A stretch of DNA of 64,000 nucleotides, taken from assembly GCA_900548895.1 (NCBI GenBank), contig URLZ01000005.1, positions 1 to 64,000 of the forward strand. The letters are read 5' to 3'. Position 1 is the stretch's first letter. Each line of letters begins with the position of its first letter. The DNA comes from an uncultured Akkermansia sp. (GTDB lineage: Bacteria; Verrucomicrobiota; Verrucomicrobiia; Verrucomicrobiales; Akkermansiaceae). Both the position numbers and the translations under genes were made by a program. Below, piece by piece: positions 44,457 to 53,133 of the stretch. Below the pieces are notes generated by a model. That model worked only from the letters and a program-made list of their open reading frames with translations, made no database searches and was not told the origin of the DNA.

Positions 44457-45218
44457 ATGCTCATTTCTCCCCTAGCGCGAAAGCTCTGCGAACGCCGCGG
44501 CATTGACCCCGCGCAGCTGCGCGGCAGCGGCCCCCGCGGGCGCATCATGGCCGCCGACGTCATCGCCCCGACCCATGCACCGCGCCACCGGGGCGAGACC
44601 GCCTACGGCGACCCCACCCTGCCGCCCACGCGCCCGCAGAAGGACGGATACTACATCTTTGACGCCACCGTCAACATGCAGGCGCTGGCCGCCATCAGCC
44701 TGCCGATTGCCGTGCAGAGCGAGAAACTGCTCGACCAGCGCTATTCTCTCTTTGACTACATCGTGCGCGCCGTCGTCAAGGCCTGTTGCAGCTGCCCCGC
44801 GTGGGAGGATGCCGGCGGCAACATCGACGTGCTGCTCTTTGAAGAGAGCGGCGAGCAGCTCACTGCCATTCGCGACGCGAAGCACAAGACCATCTTCCGC
44901 ATCGCCCGCGAGGCGCCGAGCGAGCACGTCGTGCCCGCGAACTACGCACCGCACATCGTCGTCTGCGACGCGCACACCACGCGCGCTCAAGTGGCCGCTC
45001 ACCTGCTGGGGGCCCCCAAGCGCCCGGGCTTCGCCCTGCTCGTGCGCGGGCAGTCGCCGAAGGTCGGCATCCGCGCCGGCTCCGAAGACCTGCGCTCGCT
45101 CGATCTGCCCTACACCTTTTACGTCTCCACCACCATCCCGGAGCTCGAGGCCAGCCGCATCGCCGCGCGCCTGCAAACCCTGCTCTACAGCCCCGTGAGC
45201 CTGCTGCTGCTCGCCTGA
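44457..45218 (+). CDS. Degenerate E2-like protein: subunit-binding domain plus inactive acyltransferase fold
   Basis: A 253-residue protein. Residues 3-37 (SPLARKLCERRGIDPAQLRG, SGPRGRIMAADV) are a textbook peripheral subunit-binding domain of 2-oxoacid dehydrogenase E2 proteins. The rest follows the E2 acyltransferase domain, but no lipoyl domain precedes it. At the C terminus, where the catalytic HxxxDG belongs, the sequence reads FYVSTTIPELEAS, lacking both His and Asp. It therefore cannot be a normal E2 enzyme; it may bind E1 or E3 subunits as a structural or regulatory component. It lies between nagA and kdsA without dehydrogenase genes around it. Confidence 0.8.
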   Translation: MLISPLARKLCERRGIDPAQLRGSGPRGRIMAADVIAPTHAPRHRGETAYGDPTLPPTRPQKDGYYIFDATVNMQALAAISLPIAVQSEKLLDQRYSLFDYIVRAVVKACCSCPAWEDAGGNIDVLLFEESGEQLTAIRDAKHKTIFRIAREAPSEHVVPANYAPHIVVCDAHTTRAQVAAHLLGAPKRPGFALLVRGQSPKVGIRAGSEDLRSLDLPYTFYVSTTIPELEASRIAARLQTLLYSPVSLLLLA

Positions 45219-45353
45219 GCTCTCCGCCCCGACCGTTCTCCGCCATCACGCCTCGCCGATTCGTCACCTTTCCACCCGTTTGTCCGGCCGCCGCGCTGAC
45301 TCCGACAGCACCATCACCCTCGCACACACAAGCCCCCCACCCCACACACCGTC

Positions 45354-46175
45354 ATGAGCTTCTTTATCCGCAATGTTGAAATCGGCGGCGCTCGCCCCTT
45401 TTATCTGCTCGGCCCCTGCTCCCTGGAGAGCGAAGACTTCGCTTGGGAGATGGCGCGCAGCATCAAGGAGATCTGCACGCGCCTCGGCGTGCCCTTCGTC
45501 TTCAAGGCCTCGTATGACAAGGCCAACCGCACCAGCGTCAAGAGCTTCCGCGGCCTCGGGCTCGAGACCGGCTGCCGCATCCTCGCCGAGATCGGCAAGG
45601 AGCTCGACATCCCGGTGATGACGGACGTGCACACCGAGCAGCAGGCCACGCGCGCTGCGGAGTACGTCGACCTGCTTCAGGTGCCCGCCTTCCTCTGCCG
45701 CCAGAGCGACCTGCTGGAGGCCTGCGCCAAGTCCGGCCGCCCCGTCAACATCAAGAAGGGCCAGTTCCTCGCGCCCTGGGACTGCAAAAACATCTGCGAA
45801 AAGATGGACGCCTTCGGCTGCCGCGAGTACATGCTCTGCGAGCGCGGCACCACCTTCGGCTACAACAACCTCGTCGTGGACATGCGCGGCATGTACTGGA
45901 TGAAGGACTTCGGCTGCCCCATCGTCTTTGACGCCACCCATTCCGTTCAGCGCCCGGGCGGCCTCGGCGGCGCCACCGGCGGCGACCGCGAGCTCGCCCC
46001 CGTGCTCGCCAACGCCGCCATGAGCATGGGCATCGACGGCGTGTTCATGGAGGTGCACAAAGACCCCGACCACGCCCTGAGCGACGGCCCGAATCAGATT
46101 CGCCTCAGCCAGCTCGAGGCCATCCTCACCAATCTGGAACTCGTCCATGAGGCGTGGACGCGCATGATCAAGTAA
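45354..46175 (+). CDS. kdsA: 3-deoxy-8-phosphooctulonate (KDO-8-P) synthase
   Basis: A 273-residue aldolase condensing phosphoenolpyruvate and arabinose 5-phosphate for KDO of lipopolysaccharide. Motifs are LLGPCSLES at the start, FKASYDKANRTSVKSFRG, PVMTDVHTEQQA, LQVPAFLCRQSDLL, NIKKGQFLAPWD and FDATHSVQRPGG. The Cys in GPC (about residue 22) marks the metal-dependent class, as in Aquifex; the Escherichia coli enzyme has Asn there. It stands at the head of the LPS-export cluster, 51 bp upstream of the LptC-like gene. Confidence 0.95.
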   Translation: MSFFIRNVEIGGARPFYLLGPCSLESEDFAWEMARSIKEICTRLGVPFVFKASYDKANRTSVKSFRGLGLETGCRILAEIGKELDIPVMTDVHTEQQATRAAEYVDLLQVPAFLCRQSDLLEACAKSGRPVNIKKGQFLAPWDCKNICEKMDAFGCREYMLCERGTTFGYNNLVVDMRGMYWMKDFGCPIVFDATHSVQRPGGLGGATGGDRELAPVLANAAMSMGIDGVFMEVHKDPDHALSDGPNQIRLSQLEAILTNLELVHEAWTRMIK

Positions 46176-46226
46176 TCCCCGCCTCCTCGAGAGCGCCCGG
46201 GCCCCGCCCGGAACCCCGCCCTGCGC

Positions 46227-46733
46227 GTGAACAAACTTCTGGCCACCCTCCTGCCGGCCCTGCTCGCCCCGCTGACCCTCGCCCCGCTGACCCTCGCCCC
46301 GCTGGCGGCAAGCCCGAGCAACCCGAATGAACCCGTCGCCTCCGACGAGTTCCCCGCCCTGCAATTCCTGCCCGTCGGGAGTATCGTGCGCGGCATTGTC
46401 ATCCCGCGCTACTCCGAGCACCGCGCCGTCGCCAAGCTCTGCGCCGACGAAATGCTCGTGGCTACGCGCAGCACCGTGCAGCTCAAGCGCATCAGCGCCA
46501 CCCTCTACGGGCCCGACAAACAGAACACGCGCCTCGACTCCGCGGAAGCTCGCTACAGCTTCAAGACCGACGAAGTTATCGCGGACGGCGACACCTCCGT
46601 CCGCGACCCGCGCTTCCGGGCGCAGGGAACCGCCGCCGTTTACTCCACCGGGAAGGGACGCGGCATTCTGCACGGGCCCGTGCACACCACCATCAGCACC
46701 CGGAATTTGAACTCCCGCAGCCGGAAGCCATGA
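46227..46733 (+). CDS. lptC: LptC-like LPS export protein
   Basis: 168 residues beginning with a GTG. An N-terminal signal or anchor (LLATLLPALLAPLTLAPLTL) is followed by a beta-rich part (ISATLYGPDKQNTRLDSAEA, RYSFKTDEVIADGDTSVRD) with the repeated short-strand pattern of the LptC/LptA periplasmic beta-jellyroll. Position between kdsA and the lptA-like and lptB genes supports the call, since kds-lptC-lptA-lptB is a common order. Its stop codon overlaps the next start (ATGA). Sequence similarity alone would be weak evidence. Confidence 0.65.
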   Translation: MNKLLATLLPALLAPLTLAPLTLAPLAASPSNPNEPVASDEFPALQFLPVGSIVRGIVIPRYSEHRAVAKLCADEMLVATRSTVQLKRISATLYGPDKQNTRLDSAEARYSFKTDEVIADGDTSVRDPRFRAQGTAAVYSTGKGRGILHGPVHTTISTRNLNSRSRKP

Positions 46734-49498
46734 AGCGCCGCCACCTCCTCACTCTCTGCCTCAGCCCCGCGCTGTCCGCCCTCGTGCCGACAGCGCTCGG
46801 AGCCGACGCGCCGGGCAGCGCGGCGCCGCCCGCCGGGCAGCCGGCTCAGGAGGCTGTAGCGCAGGAGGCCGCAGCGGCAACGTCGCCGACGACTCCGTCC
46901 ACCGCATCCCTCGCTGCTCCCACCTCGCTCGACGAGAAGCGGCAGCTCATCCGCCGCTGGGAGGAGGACATCGACCGCCTGCGCGAGCGTCTGGCTGAGT
47001 TCCGCGCCGAGGCCATGCTCACCCCCACGGGCGGAGACGGCTCCATGCCTGAGCCCGTGCCCGGCGAGGCCATCATCGACTGCGACGGCGGTCTGCTCTT
47101 CGACGTCAACGCCGCGCAGCTCATCTACGTCAACAACGTCCGCCTCAGCGAGCAGCGCCTGCGCCTGCGCGCCGACCTCCAGCTCCTCGTGCAGCTGGAG
47201 CGCCGCCAGCTCGATGAAAAGCTGAACCGCGAAGGCGACACCTACCGACGGGGCAAAAAGCCCGGCGCCGATGCGTCCGGCGGCAACGCCATTGCCCCGG
47301 AGCAGGCTGCTGATACGGCGAACTCCCCCGACCGCGAGGTAGCGAAGGACGCCGGAAAAGGGGAGGCCGAGAGCCTGAGCGGGGCGGACCAGGGCGACAG
47401 CTCTTCAAAGGAGGGAGACGCCGCCCGCCGACGCGAGCGAGTCTGCACCGTCAGCACCACCAGCGCCTTGGCCGATACGGAGAAAAACCGCCTTCTGCTC
47501 AGCACCCGCGGCGGGCAGCAGCCCATCGTCATCACCGGCGAGAACCAGCAGCTCACCCTCCGCAGCAACGACCAACGGCACGCCAGCCTGCTGGCCGACG
47601 AGCACGGAGACGCCCTTGCCGTCTGCGGCAGCCTCCATCTGGAGGGGCTGGACCGCGACGGGCAGCCCTACACCCTCGACGCCGAGCAGGGCGAGGCCTG
47701 GTACAACGCCGCAGCGCGCAGCCTCACCGTTGCCGGCCCCTGCCACCTTCGTCACGCCCGCGGCGAGCTCCGCTGCCGTGACGGTCTGACGCTCTATTTT
47801 GACGGCGAAGGCAAGGCCGAGACCAAGGCGGGCGGCGGCTACATGAGCCAGTTTGCCTCCATGCAGCTCAGCGGCATCCGCCGCGCTGAGGCCCACGGCA
47901 ACGTGCGCTTCGTGAGCAAGGCAACCGAGGACCAGCCCGCCTGCACGGCCGCCGCCGAGCATCTGGACTACGACGCCACCAACGGCGACTGCCGCCTCAG
48001 CGGCCCCGACAGCTCGCTGGAGTACGGCGGCTACGCCCTGAGCCGGGCGGAAACTATGCACCTGGCCCCCAACGGCGACATCACCCTCACCGGCCCCGAG
48101 TTGCTCGGCCGCTACGAGCGAAAGGGCAGTGATGATCGGCCCCTGACCGGGCAGTTCACCGCCGCGCAGGAGCTGCGCTTCACCGCGGCCGACGGTTGCA
48201 TCCGCACCGAGCACGGGCTGAAGCTGCGCGACAGCGAGATCGACTTCGCGTGCAGCGGCCCCGTCACCCTCACCTTGGCGAAGCGAGAGAAGGGCAAGGC
48301 GGCGCCCGAGCGCGCCAAGACCGGCATGCTCAACCTCGCCATCGCCGACTATAGCGACATCGCCCACATTGATGCTCGCGGTGACGTCGTCGGGCACTTT
48401 GCCGACGCCGGCGAAGGAGCCGAGGCCGCCCCCGGTACGGCCCCTGCCGTAGCTGCCGGGACAACCGGAGCCGCGGGCTCCCGCAGCGCCGCAGATCGTT
48501 CGGAAACGGCCCGAGCCGAGAGCAGCGCGAAGAGCGGCAGCAGCCTGAGGGGCGACCACCTCGTCGCCGACCTCGTGAAGGGCAGCGCCCTTGTCGAAGC
48601 CCCGGAGTCTCGCGAAGCCTCCCTCAGCTACCGCGGCAACAGCGTCAGCGCCTCTTCCCCCGATGCCGGAGATGAGGCTCCCCGCCTCATCATTGCGGAA
48701 AACGGCGACCTGCTGGCCGTCGGCGGCCGCATCCGCGCGCACCTTCTCACCGATGAAGGCCCGGCTGACGCCGACTGCCGCGGGAAAATGGAGCTCATTC
48801 GCGCCGACCGCCTGATCACCACGGGCCCCGACGCCACCGTGAATGCCCCTGCCGGCCTCTTCTCCGCCAACGGCCCCCTCGTGCTCACCCTCGCCCCCGA
48901 GGAGAGCGCCGCCCAACCCGCTGATGGCGCCGGGAAACCGGCTGCCGGCACCGGTGCCGAGACCGAGAAGTCGGACAGCGGCGGCTTCGCCGCGCGCTAT
49001 CCGCACCTCAACTACGCCTACAGCGGCTTGCAGCGCCTGCGCACCGAGCAGGGCGGCACCGCGCGCACGGCGCAGGCCTCCATGGAGTGCAACGGGCTCA
49101 TCGACATCAGCCTGCTGCCCGAAAGCCGCCGCGCGAAAAACGCCGTCATGGGCCCCATCGACAAAGCCCTGCTCTGCGATCGCGTCTCCGTGCTTGCCAA
49201 AGACTCCTCCGGGCGCCTGCTGCGCGCGAGCGGCGACCGCATGGAAGCCGATGCCGCCACCGGTGAAAAAGTCATCACCGGCCGCCGCGTGACCCTCTCC
49301 GACGAGAACAACACCCACATCGCCAGCGGAGCCGGTGCCGCCGTCCGCATCGATCGCAATAACAACGCTCGCATCACCGGGCAGCACCAGAGCACCACCG
49401 CCACCAACATCCGCCGGCAGACCGAGCAGACGAAGACCGCACCGGTCGGCTCCGGCGCTCGCAAACCCGCCGCCGACACCCCCCACCGCTCTCACTGA
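46730..49498 (+). CDS. Giant LptA/OstA-like exported protein
   Basis: A 922-residue exported protein with a signal peptide (MKRRHLLTLCLSPALSALVPTALGA). Many short beta segments resemble the OstA/LptA jellyroll pattern (EHLDYDATNGDCRLSGPDSS, AETMHLAPNGDITLTGPEL, GDRMEADAATGEKVITGRRV), broken by low-complexity Ala/Glu/Ser linkers at about 20-65, 170-235 and 560-610. LptA, the periplasmic LPS bridge, normally has about 180 residues, so several modules may be fused here. It lies exactly where lptA belongs, coupled to the LptC-like gene by ATGA and 1 bp before lptB. Function in LPS transport is inferred from context and fold pattern. Confidence 0.75.
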   Translation: MKRRHLLTLCLSPALSALVPTALGADAPGSAAPPAGQPAQEAVAQEAAAATSPTTPSTASLAAPTSLDEKRQLIRRWEEDIDRLRERLAEFRAEAMLTPTGGDGSMPEPVPGEAIIDCDGGLLFDVNAAQLIYVNNVRLSEQRLRLRADLQLLVQLERRQLDEKLNREGDTYRRGKKPGADASGGNAIAPEQAADTANSPDREVAKDAGKGEAESLSGADQGDSSSKEGDAARRRERVCTVSTTSALADTEKNRLLLSTRGGQQPIVITGENQQLTLRSNDQRHASLLADEHGDALAVCGSLHLEGLDRDGQPYTLDAEQGEAWYNAAARSLTVAGPCHLRHARGELRCRDGLTLYFDGEGKAETKAGGGYMSQFASMQLSGIRRAEAHGNVRFVSKATEDQPACTAAAEHLDYDATNGDCRLSGPDSSLEYGGYALSRAETMHLAPNGDITLTGPELLGRYERKGSDDRPLTGQFTAAQELRFTAADGCIRTEHGLKLRDSEIDFACSGPVTLTLAKREKGKAAPERAKTGMLNLAIADYSDIAHIDARGDVVGHFADAGEGAEAAPGTAPAVAAGTTGAAGSRSAADRSETARAESSAKSGSSLRGDHLVADLVKGSALVEAPESREASLSYRGNSVSASSPDAGDEAPRLIIAENGDLLAVGGRIRAHLLTDEGPADADCRGKMELIRADRLITTGPDATVNAPAGLFSANGPLVLTLAPEESAAQPADGAGKPAAGTGAETEKSDSGGFAARYPHLNYAYSGLQRLRTEQGGTARTAQASMECNGLIDISLLPESRRAKNAVMGPIDKALLCDRVSVLAKDSSGRLLRASGDRMEADAATGEKVITGRRVTLSDENNTHIASGAGAAVRIDRNNNARITGQHQSTTATNIRRQTEQTKTAPVGSGARKPAADTPHRSH

Positions 49499-49499
49499 T

Positions 49500-50231
49500 A
49501 TGGAAACACTCCTCGACGCCCGCGGCCTCTGCAAGACCTATCGGGAACGCAAAGTGGTCGACAACGTCAACCTCACCGTCAACACCGGAGAAATCGTCGG
49601 CCTGCTCGGGCCGAACGGCGCCGGCAAGACCACCTCCTTCTACATGGTCGCCGGGCTCGTGCGCCCCGATGAGGGCAGCGTCAACTTCGTCGGGCAGGAC
49701 GTCACCGGCCTGCCCATGCACCTGCGCGCGCGTCTGGGCATGGGCTACCTGCCGCAGGAGGAGTCCATCTTCCGCAAACTCACCGTCTACGAGAACCTCA
49801 TGGCCATCCTCGAGACGCGCTCCGACATGAGCCGCCGCGAGCAGCGCGAAAAAGCCGACGAACTCATGGAGCGCTTCGGCATCACCAAGCTGCGCAACAG
49901 CCAGGCCCTGCAGCTCTCAGGCGGTGAAAAGCGCCGCCTGACCATCGCACGCGCGCTGACCACCAGCCCCAAGCTGCTCATGCTCGACGAGCCCTTCGCC
50001 GGCGTCGACCCCATCGCCGTGCAGGACATCCAGCACATCGTCGCCTCCCTGCGCGAGACCGACGGACTCTCCATCCTCATCACGGACCACAACGTCCGCG
50101 AAACCCTCGGCATCGTCGACCGCGCCTACATCCTCTTTGAAGGACGCGTCATCAAACAGGGCAACGCCGAAGAAATCGCCAACGACCCCAAGACCCGCCG
50201 CATCTACCTCGGCGAGCACTTCAAGATGTGA
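49500..50231 (+). CDS. lptB: LPS export ABC transporter ATP-binding protein
   Basis: A 243-residue ATPase. Walker A GLLGPNGAGKTTSFYMVAG, the LptB-typical GMGYLPQEESIFRKLTVYEN, signature LSGGEKRR, Walker B LMLDEPFAGVDPIAV and switch ITDHNVRETLGIVDRAY are all present, and the end IYLGEHFKM is highly LptB-like. It powers extraction of LPS from the inner membrane together with LptFG, which are not in the window. It is the last gene of the kdsA-lptC-lptA-lptB cluster. The frame extends upstream to 49335, but METLLDARGLCK is the family start. Confidence 0.96.
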   Translation: METLLDARGLCKTYRERKVVDNVNLTVNTGEIVGLLGPNGAGKTTSFYMVAGLVRPDEGSVNFVGQDVTGLPMHLRARLGMGYLPQEESIFRKLTVYENLMAILETRSDMSRREQREKADELMERFGITKLRNSQALQLSGGEKRRLTIARALTTSPKLLMLDEPFAGVDPIAVQDIQHIVASLRETDGLSILITDHNVRETLGIVDRAYILFEGRVIKQGNAEEIANDPKTRRIYLGEHFKM

Positions 50232-50311
50232 TCCTCGCGGTACGCTTCGCTGCGAGCTGCGGCACGGGACGCACGCGGCGCGAGAAGCGGGGGCTGCGTG
50301 ATGCCCGCCTC

Positions 50312-50497
50312 TCAGAGGTGACGGCGCACGGACAGGTAGCAGGCGAGCGCCACGACAAAGAGCAGCAGGCAGAGCCCCGTGCTGCACACGCGATCCGCCA
50401 GCAGCGGGTCCACGGGTTGCAGCAGCAGATAAAGCACGCCGAGCAGCAGCAGGCCCGCCGCCAGCATCAGAATGAAGGGTTTGTTTGCTCTCCACAT
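50312..50497 (-). CDS. Small two-helix membrane protein
   Basis: 61 residues with two hydrophobic helices (KPFILMLAAGLLLLGVLYLL and CSTGLCLLLFVVALACYLSV) joined by a short polar loop. I do not recognise it. A good promoter directly upstream on the minus strand supports expression. It is convergent with lptB and divergent from the LysM gene. Confidence 0.65.
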   Translation of the reverse strand: MWRANKPFILMLAAGLLLLGVLYLLLQPVDPLLADRVCSTGLCLLLFVVALACYLSVRRHL

Positions 50498-50523
50498 AAC
50501 AAAGATAGCCGTCCGGCAGGGGC

Positions 50524-50552
50524 ATTGTACGGGCTGAAAGGGGTAAAATCAA
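50524..50552 (-). promoter_or_regulatory. Promoter of the small two-helix protein
   Basis: TTGATT (50552-50547), 17-bp spacer, TACAAT (50529-50524) on the minus strand, 26 bases before the ATG at 50497. Confidence 0.7.
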
Positions 50553-50613
50553 GCCCGTTTCTGTCATAATGCACCAAAAACAGGGATGAAGACGCAATTG
50601 GCAGCATTCCGGC

Positions 50614-50642
50614 TTGCCACGAGGAGGGCAGGGTGGTACAAT
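50614..50642 (+). promoter_or_regulatory. Leaderless-type promoter of the first LysM lipoprotein
   Basis: TTGCCA (50614-50619), 17-bp spacer, TACAAT (50637-50642) preceded by TGG. Eight bases separate the -10 box from the ATG at 50651. Confidence 0.85.
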
Positions 50643-50650
50643 GCCCGCGT

Positions 50651-51481
50651 ATGAAGCAGACCTTGACCCTTCTCGCTCTGAGTGCAGGACTCTGTGTGAC
50701 CCTCAACTCCTGCCAGAGCACCGATTCAGACGGCTTTTCCGGCGACTTCGAAACCGCAACCCCCATCAACGAGTACAGCTACGCCGCCGACGAAATCCCC
50801 ATCTGGCTTCAGGAAATCGACGCAAAGGTCCCCGCTGGTGACACCACCACCACCGTGGCCAACCGCAACGACTATCCCATCCCCGAGCCCGGCGCCACCG
50901 CCAGCACGGGCAGCGGTAGCTATGGCCAGGTACAGCCTGACCACAGCGCCATTGCCGCCAACGACGTGGTCGTTGAGCCCGGCGCTACCACGGGGGTGAA
51001 CACTCCCGCCGTGAGCTCGAAGCCCTCCGGCAGCTCGAGCGCCTCCAGCTCCTCCGGCAAGAGCAGCGGCCAGAAGAGCAGCTCCAAGCCGAAGAAGAAG
51101 AAGCCCGTCAAGACCTTTGACGAACCCACGATGCTGATCTACAAGGTGCGCCCCGGCGATAACCTCTCCGTCATCGCCAAGCGCTGCAACACCACCGTGG
51201 CTCAGATTCGCCGCGACTCCGGCATCAAGGGTGACCTCATTCACCCCGGGCAGACGATCAAGATTCGCTACACTCCGGACGGCTACAAGGCCACGCGGAG
51301 GTCGAGCAGCAGCAGCCGGAGCCGCACGCATACCGTGAAGTCCGGCGAGACCATCTCCGGCATCGCTGCCAAGTACGGCTTGGGCTACAAGCAGGTGCTC
51401 AAGGCTAACAAAATGAGCGAGTCGGACGCCAAGCGCCTGCGCCCGGGACAGAAGATCACGATCCCCGGCAAGAGCCGCTGA
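50651..51481 (+). CDS. LysM-domain lipoprotein 1
   Basis: A 276-residue protein with a lipoprotein signal peptide (MKQTLTLLALSAGLCVTLNSC, lipobox LNSC) and a long Ser/Thr/Gly/Lys-rich linker to about residue 155. Two LysM domains follow: YKVRPGDNLSVIAKRCNTTV through HPGQTIKI, and HTVKSGETISGIAAKYGLGY through RPGQKITIPG. LysM domains bind peptidoglycan, so it likely tethers an envelope membrane to the wall. An upstream in-frame start at 50633 lies inside the promoter and is rejected. The next LysM gene starts 14 bp downstream. Confidence 0.9.
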   Translation: MKQTLTLLALSAGLCVTLNSCQSTDSDGFSGDFETATPINEYSYAADEIPIWLQEIDAKVPAGDTTTTVANRNDYPIPEPGATASTGSGSYGQVQPDHSAIAANDVVVEPGATTGVNTPAVSSKPSGSSSASSSSGKSSGQKSSSKPKKKKPVKTFDEPTMLIYKVRPGDNLSVIAKRCNTTVAQIRRDSGIKGDLIHPGQTIKIRYTPDGYKATRRSSSSSRSRTHTVKSGETISGIAAKYGLGYKQVLKANKMSESDAKRLRPGQKITIPGKSR

Positions 51482-51495
51482 TCGCTGAGTCCGAA

Positions 51496-52113
51496 ATGAA
51501 GACCGCGAGCACCATGACCTTCAACCGCCAGAGTCGGCTGCTTCTCGCAGCCGGCCTCCTCCTCATCCTCCCGTCCTGCCACGTCTCGCAGAACGGCGTG
51601 GGCGTCACCATGGCGACGGATCAGGTCATGCCGGCCACCAACGACACCGTCTACGTTGAAGCCGGAAGCGGTGCTCCGCAGACCCCGCCCGTGCTGCCCG
51701 GCGCCGGGGATCCCAGCGTGCCGCCGAACAGCTACGCCCACCCGGGCTCCCTGTACGGCTCCACCCCGGCGTCGAGCGGCGGCAGCCATTACACCGTGCG
51801 CAGCGGCGACACCCTCTATGCCGTCGCGCGCCGCCACGGCATCACCCTCTCGCAACTGGCTGAAGCCAATGGGCTGAGCGTGACGGATCACCTGCGCATC
51901 GGCCAGACGCTCCTCATCCCTCAGGCCGGCGCCACCACCACGACACACAGCTACAGCGGCAGCAGCCGTAGCTACACCGTGCGCAGCGGCGATACCCTGA
52001 GCGCCATCGCCCACCGCTTCGGCGTCAGCCTCTCCGCCCTGCTGCGGGCCAACGGCCTGAGTAGCGCTCAGGCCGGGCACCTGCGCGTCGGGCAGAAACT
52101 CATCATCCCCTGA
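51496..52113 (+). CDS. LysM-domain lipoprotein 2
   Basis: 205 residues with a lipoprotein signal (RLLLAAGLLLILPSC, lipobox LPSC) and a polar linker. Two LysM domains follow: YTVRSGDTLYAVARRHGITL to RIGQTLLIP, and YTVRSGDTLSAIAHRFGVSL to RVGQKLIIP. The two domains are near-identical to each other, pointing to recent duplication, and differ from those of the upstream gene. It is in the same transcription unit as LysM lipoprotein 1 and 111 bp before the L,D-transpeptidase. Confidence 0.9.
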   Translation: MKTASTMTFNRQSRLLLAAGLLLILPSCHVSQNGVGVTMATDQVMPATNDTVYVEAGSGAPQTPPVLPGAGDPSVPPNSYAHPGSLYGSTPASSGGSHYTVRSGDTLYAVARRHGITLSQLAEANGLSVTDHLRIGQTLLIPQAGATTTTHSYSGSSRSYTVRSGDTLSAIAHRFGVSLSALLRANGLSSAQAGHLRVGQKLIIP

Positions 52114-52224
52114 GCCGCGGCAGCGCGGCGCACGTGCCGTCCTCTCGCGGCCCAACTCGCTTGCCCGTCAGCGGGGCGCGGGCCGCGCAGCGGCGAGGTG
52201 CGTGCAGACCTCCCCTCACACTCC

Positions 52225-53130
52225 ATGAGAGCACGTAACCTCCTTGCCCTGCTGGCGGCCCTGAGCCTCAGCAACTGTTCCTCTGACCCCTCGTCGCAGA
52301 CGGCGAGCGACGGCACCACGGCGCCCGCCTCCGGCCGGTCCGGCAGCACCCCTGCGACACCCGCCGCGAACACGGCGGCAAAGCCCGCTGAGCAGCCCCC
52401 CGCCGTGCGCCCGCCCGAGCCTGAGCACATCAGCGGCAACATCCTTGACATCCCCGGCAAAAACGCCGCCGGCTACAAAAACCCCTACCCCGCCGGGAGC
52501 TACGCGCACTTCGTCGCCCAGAAAAAATACCCGAAGACCCTCGAGGTCTACTCCAACGACGAACTGCTCAAAACCCTCACGCGCGACAACTCCAAAATCA
52601 TCATCTGCATCCCCCAGCAGCGCGCGCGCCTCTACATCGGCGACCGCGTCGCCCTCGACTGGCCCGTCTCCACCGGCACCAAGGGGCATGAGACGCCCAC
52701 CGGCGTCTTCCGCGTGATGGAGAAGGACAAAGACCACAAATCCAACCGCTACGGCCGCTTCATCAACTCGCGCGGGCGCACCTCCAACTCGAACGCCGAC
52801 CTCAGCAAGGGCCTTCCGGACGGCCACAGCTTCCGCCCGGCCAGCATGCCCAACTGGCTGCGCCTGACGCCTGACGGCGTCGGCATCCACGGCGGCCGCG
52901 TCGTCGCCGGGCGCCGCCTCTCGCACGGCTGCATCCGCACCCCCTACGCCGTTGCCGCCAAGCTCTATGAGCACGCCGTCGTCGGCATGCCAGTCTACGT
53001 CTCTCGCGCCATCGAGGACTACAGCCGCGGCGGCTACCTCAAGCCCATCGACATCAAATACAGGCCTGAGCCGGGCAGCGACTACACCGACATGCCCGTC
53101 AACCCCACCACCGTCAAGAGCCCGAGCTGA
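52225..53130 (+). CDS. L,D-transpeptidase (YkuD domain) lipoprotein
   Basis: 301 residues. Signal peptide with lipobox (ALLAALSLSNC), Pro/Ala-rich linker, then a YkuD catalytic domain from about residue 123. The active site reads IHGGRVVAGRRLSHGCIRT with His222 and Cys236, the HG...SHGCIR signature. L,D-transpeptidases form 3-3 peptidoglycan crosslinks or attach lipoproteins to the wall. Located directly after two LysM lipoproteins, it suggests a wall-remodelling unit. Confidence 0.92.
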   Translation: MRARNLLALLAALSLSNCSSDPSSQTASDGTTAPASGRSGSTPATPAANTAAKPAEQPPAVRPPEPEHISGNILDIPGKNAAGYKNPYPAGSYAHFVAQKKYPKTLEVYSNDELLKTLTRDNSKIIICIPQQRARLYIGDRVALDWPVSTGTKGHETPTGVFRVMEKDKDHKSNRYGRFINSRGRTSNSNADLSKGLPDGHSFRPASMPNWLRLTPDGVGIHGGRVVAGRRLSHGCIRTPYAVAAKLYEHAVVGMPVYVSRAIEDYSRGGYLKPIDIKYRPEPGSDYTDMPVNPTTVKSPS

Positions 53131-53133
53131 GCG

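Noticed and set aside
47405..49534. 709-residue minus-strand frame opposite the giant LptA-like gene
   Set aside because: Gly/Val/Ala-rich mirror frame; the plus-strand frame has the signal peptide, ATGA coupling and position in the lpt cluster.
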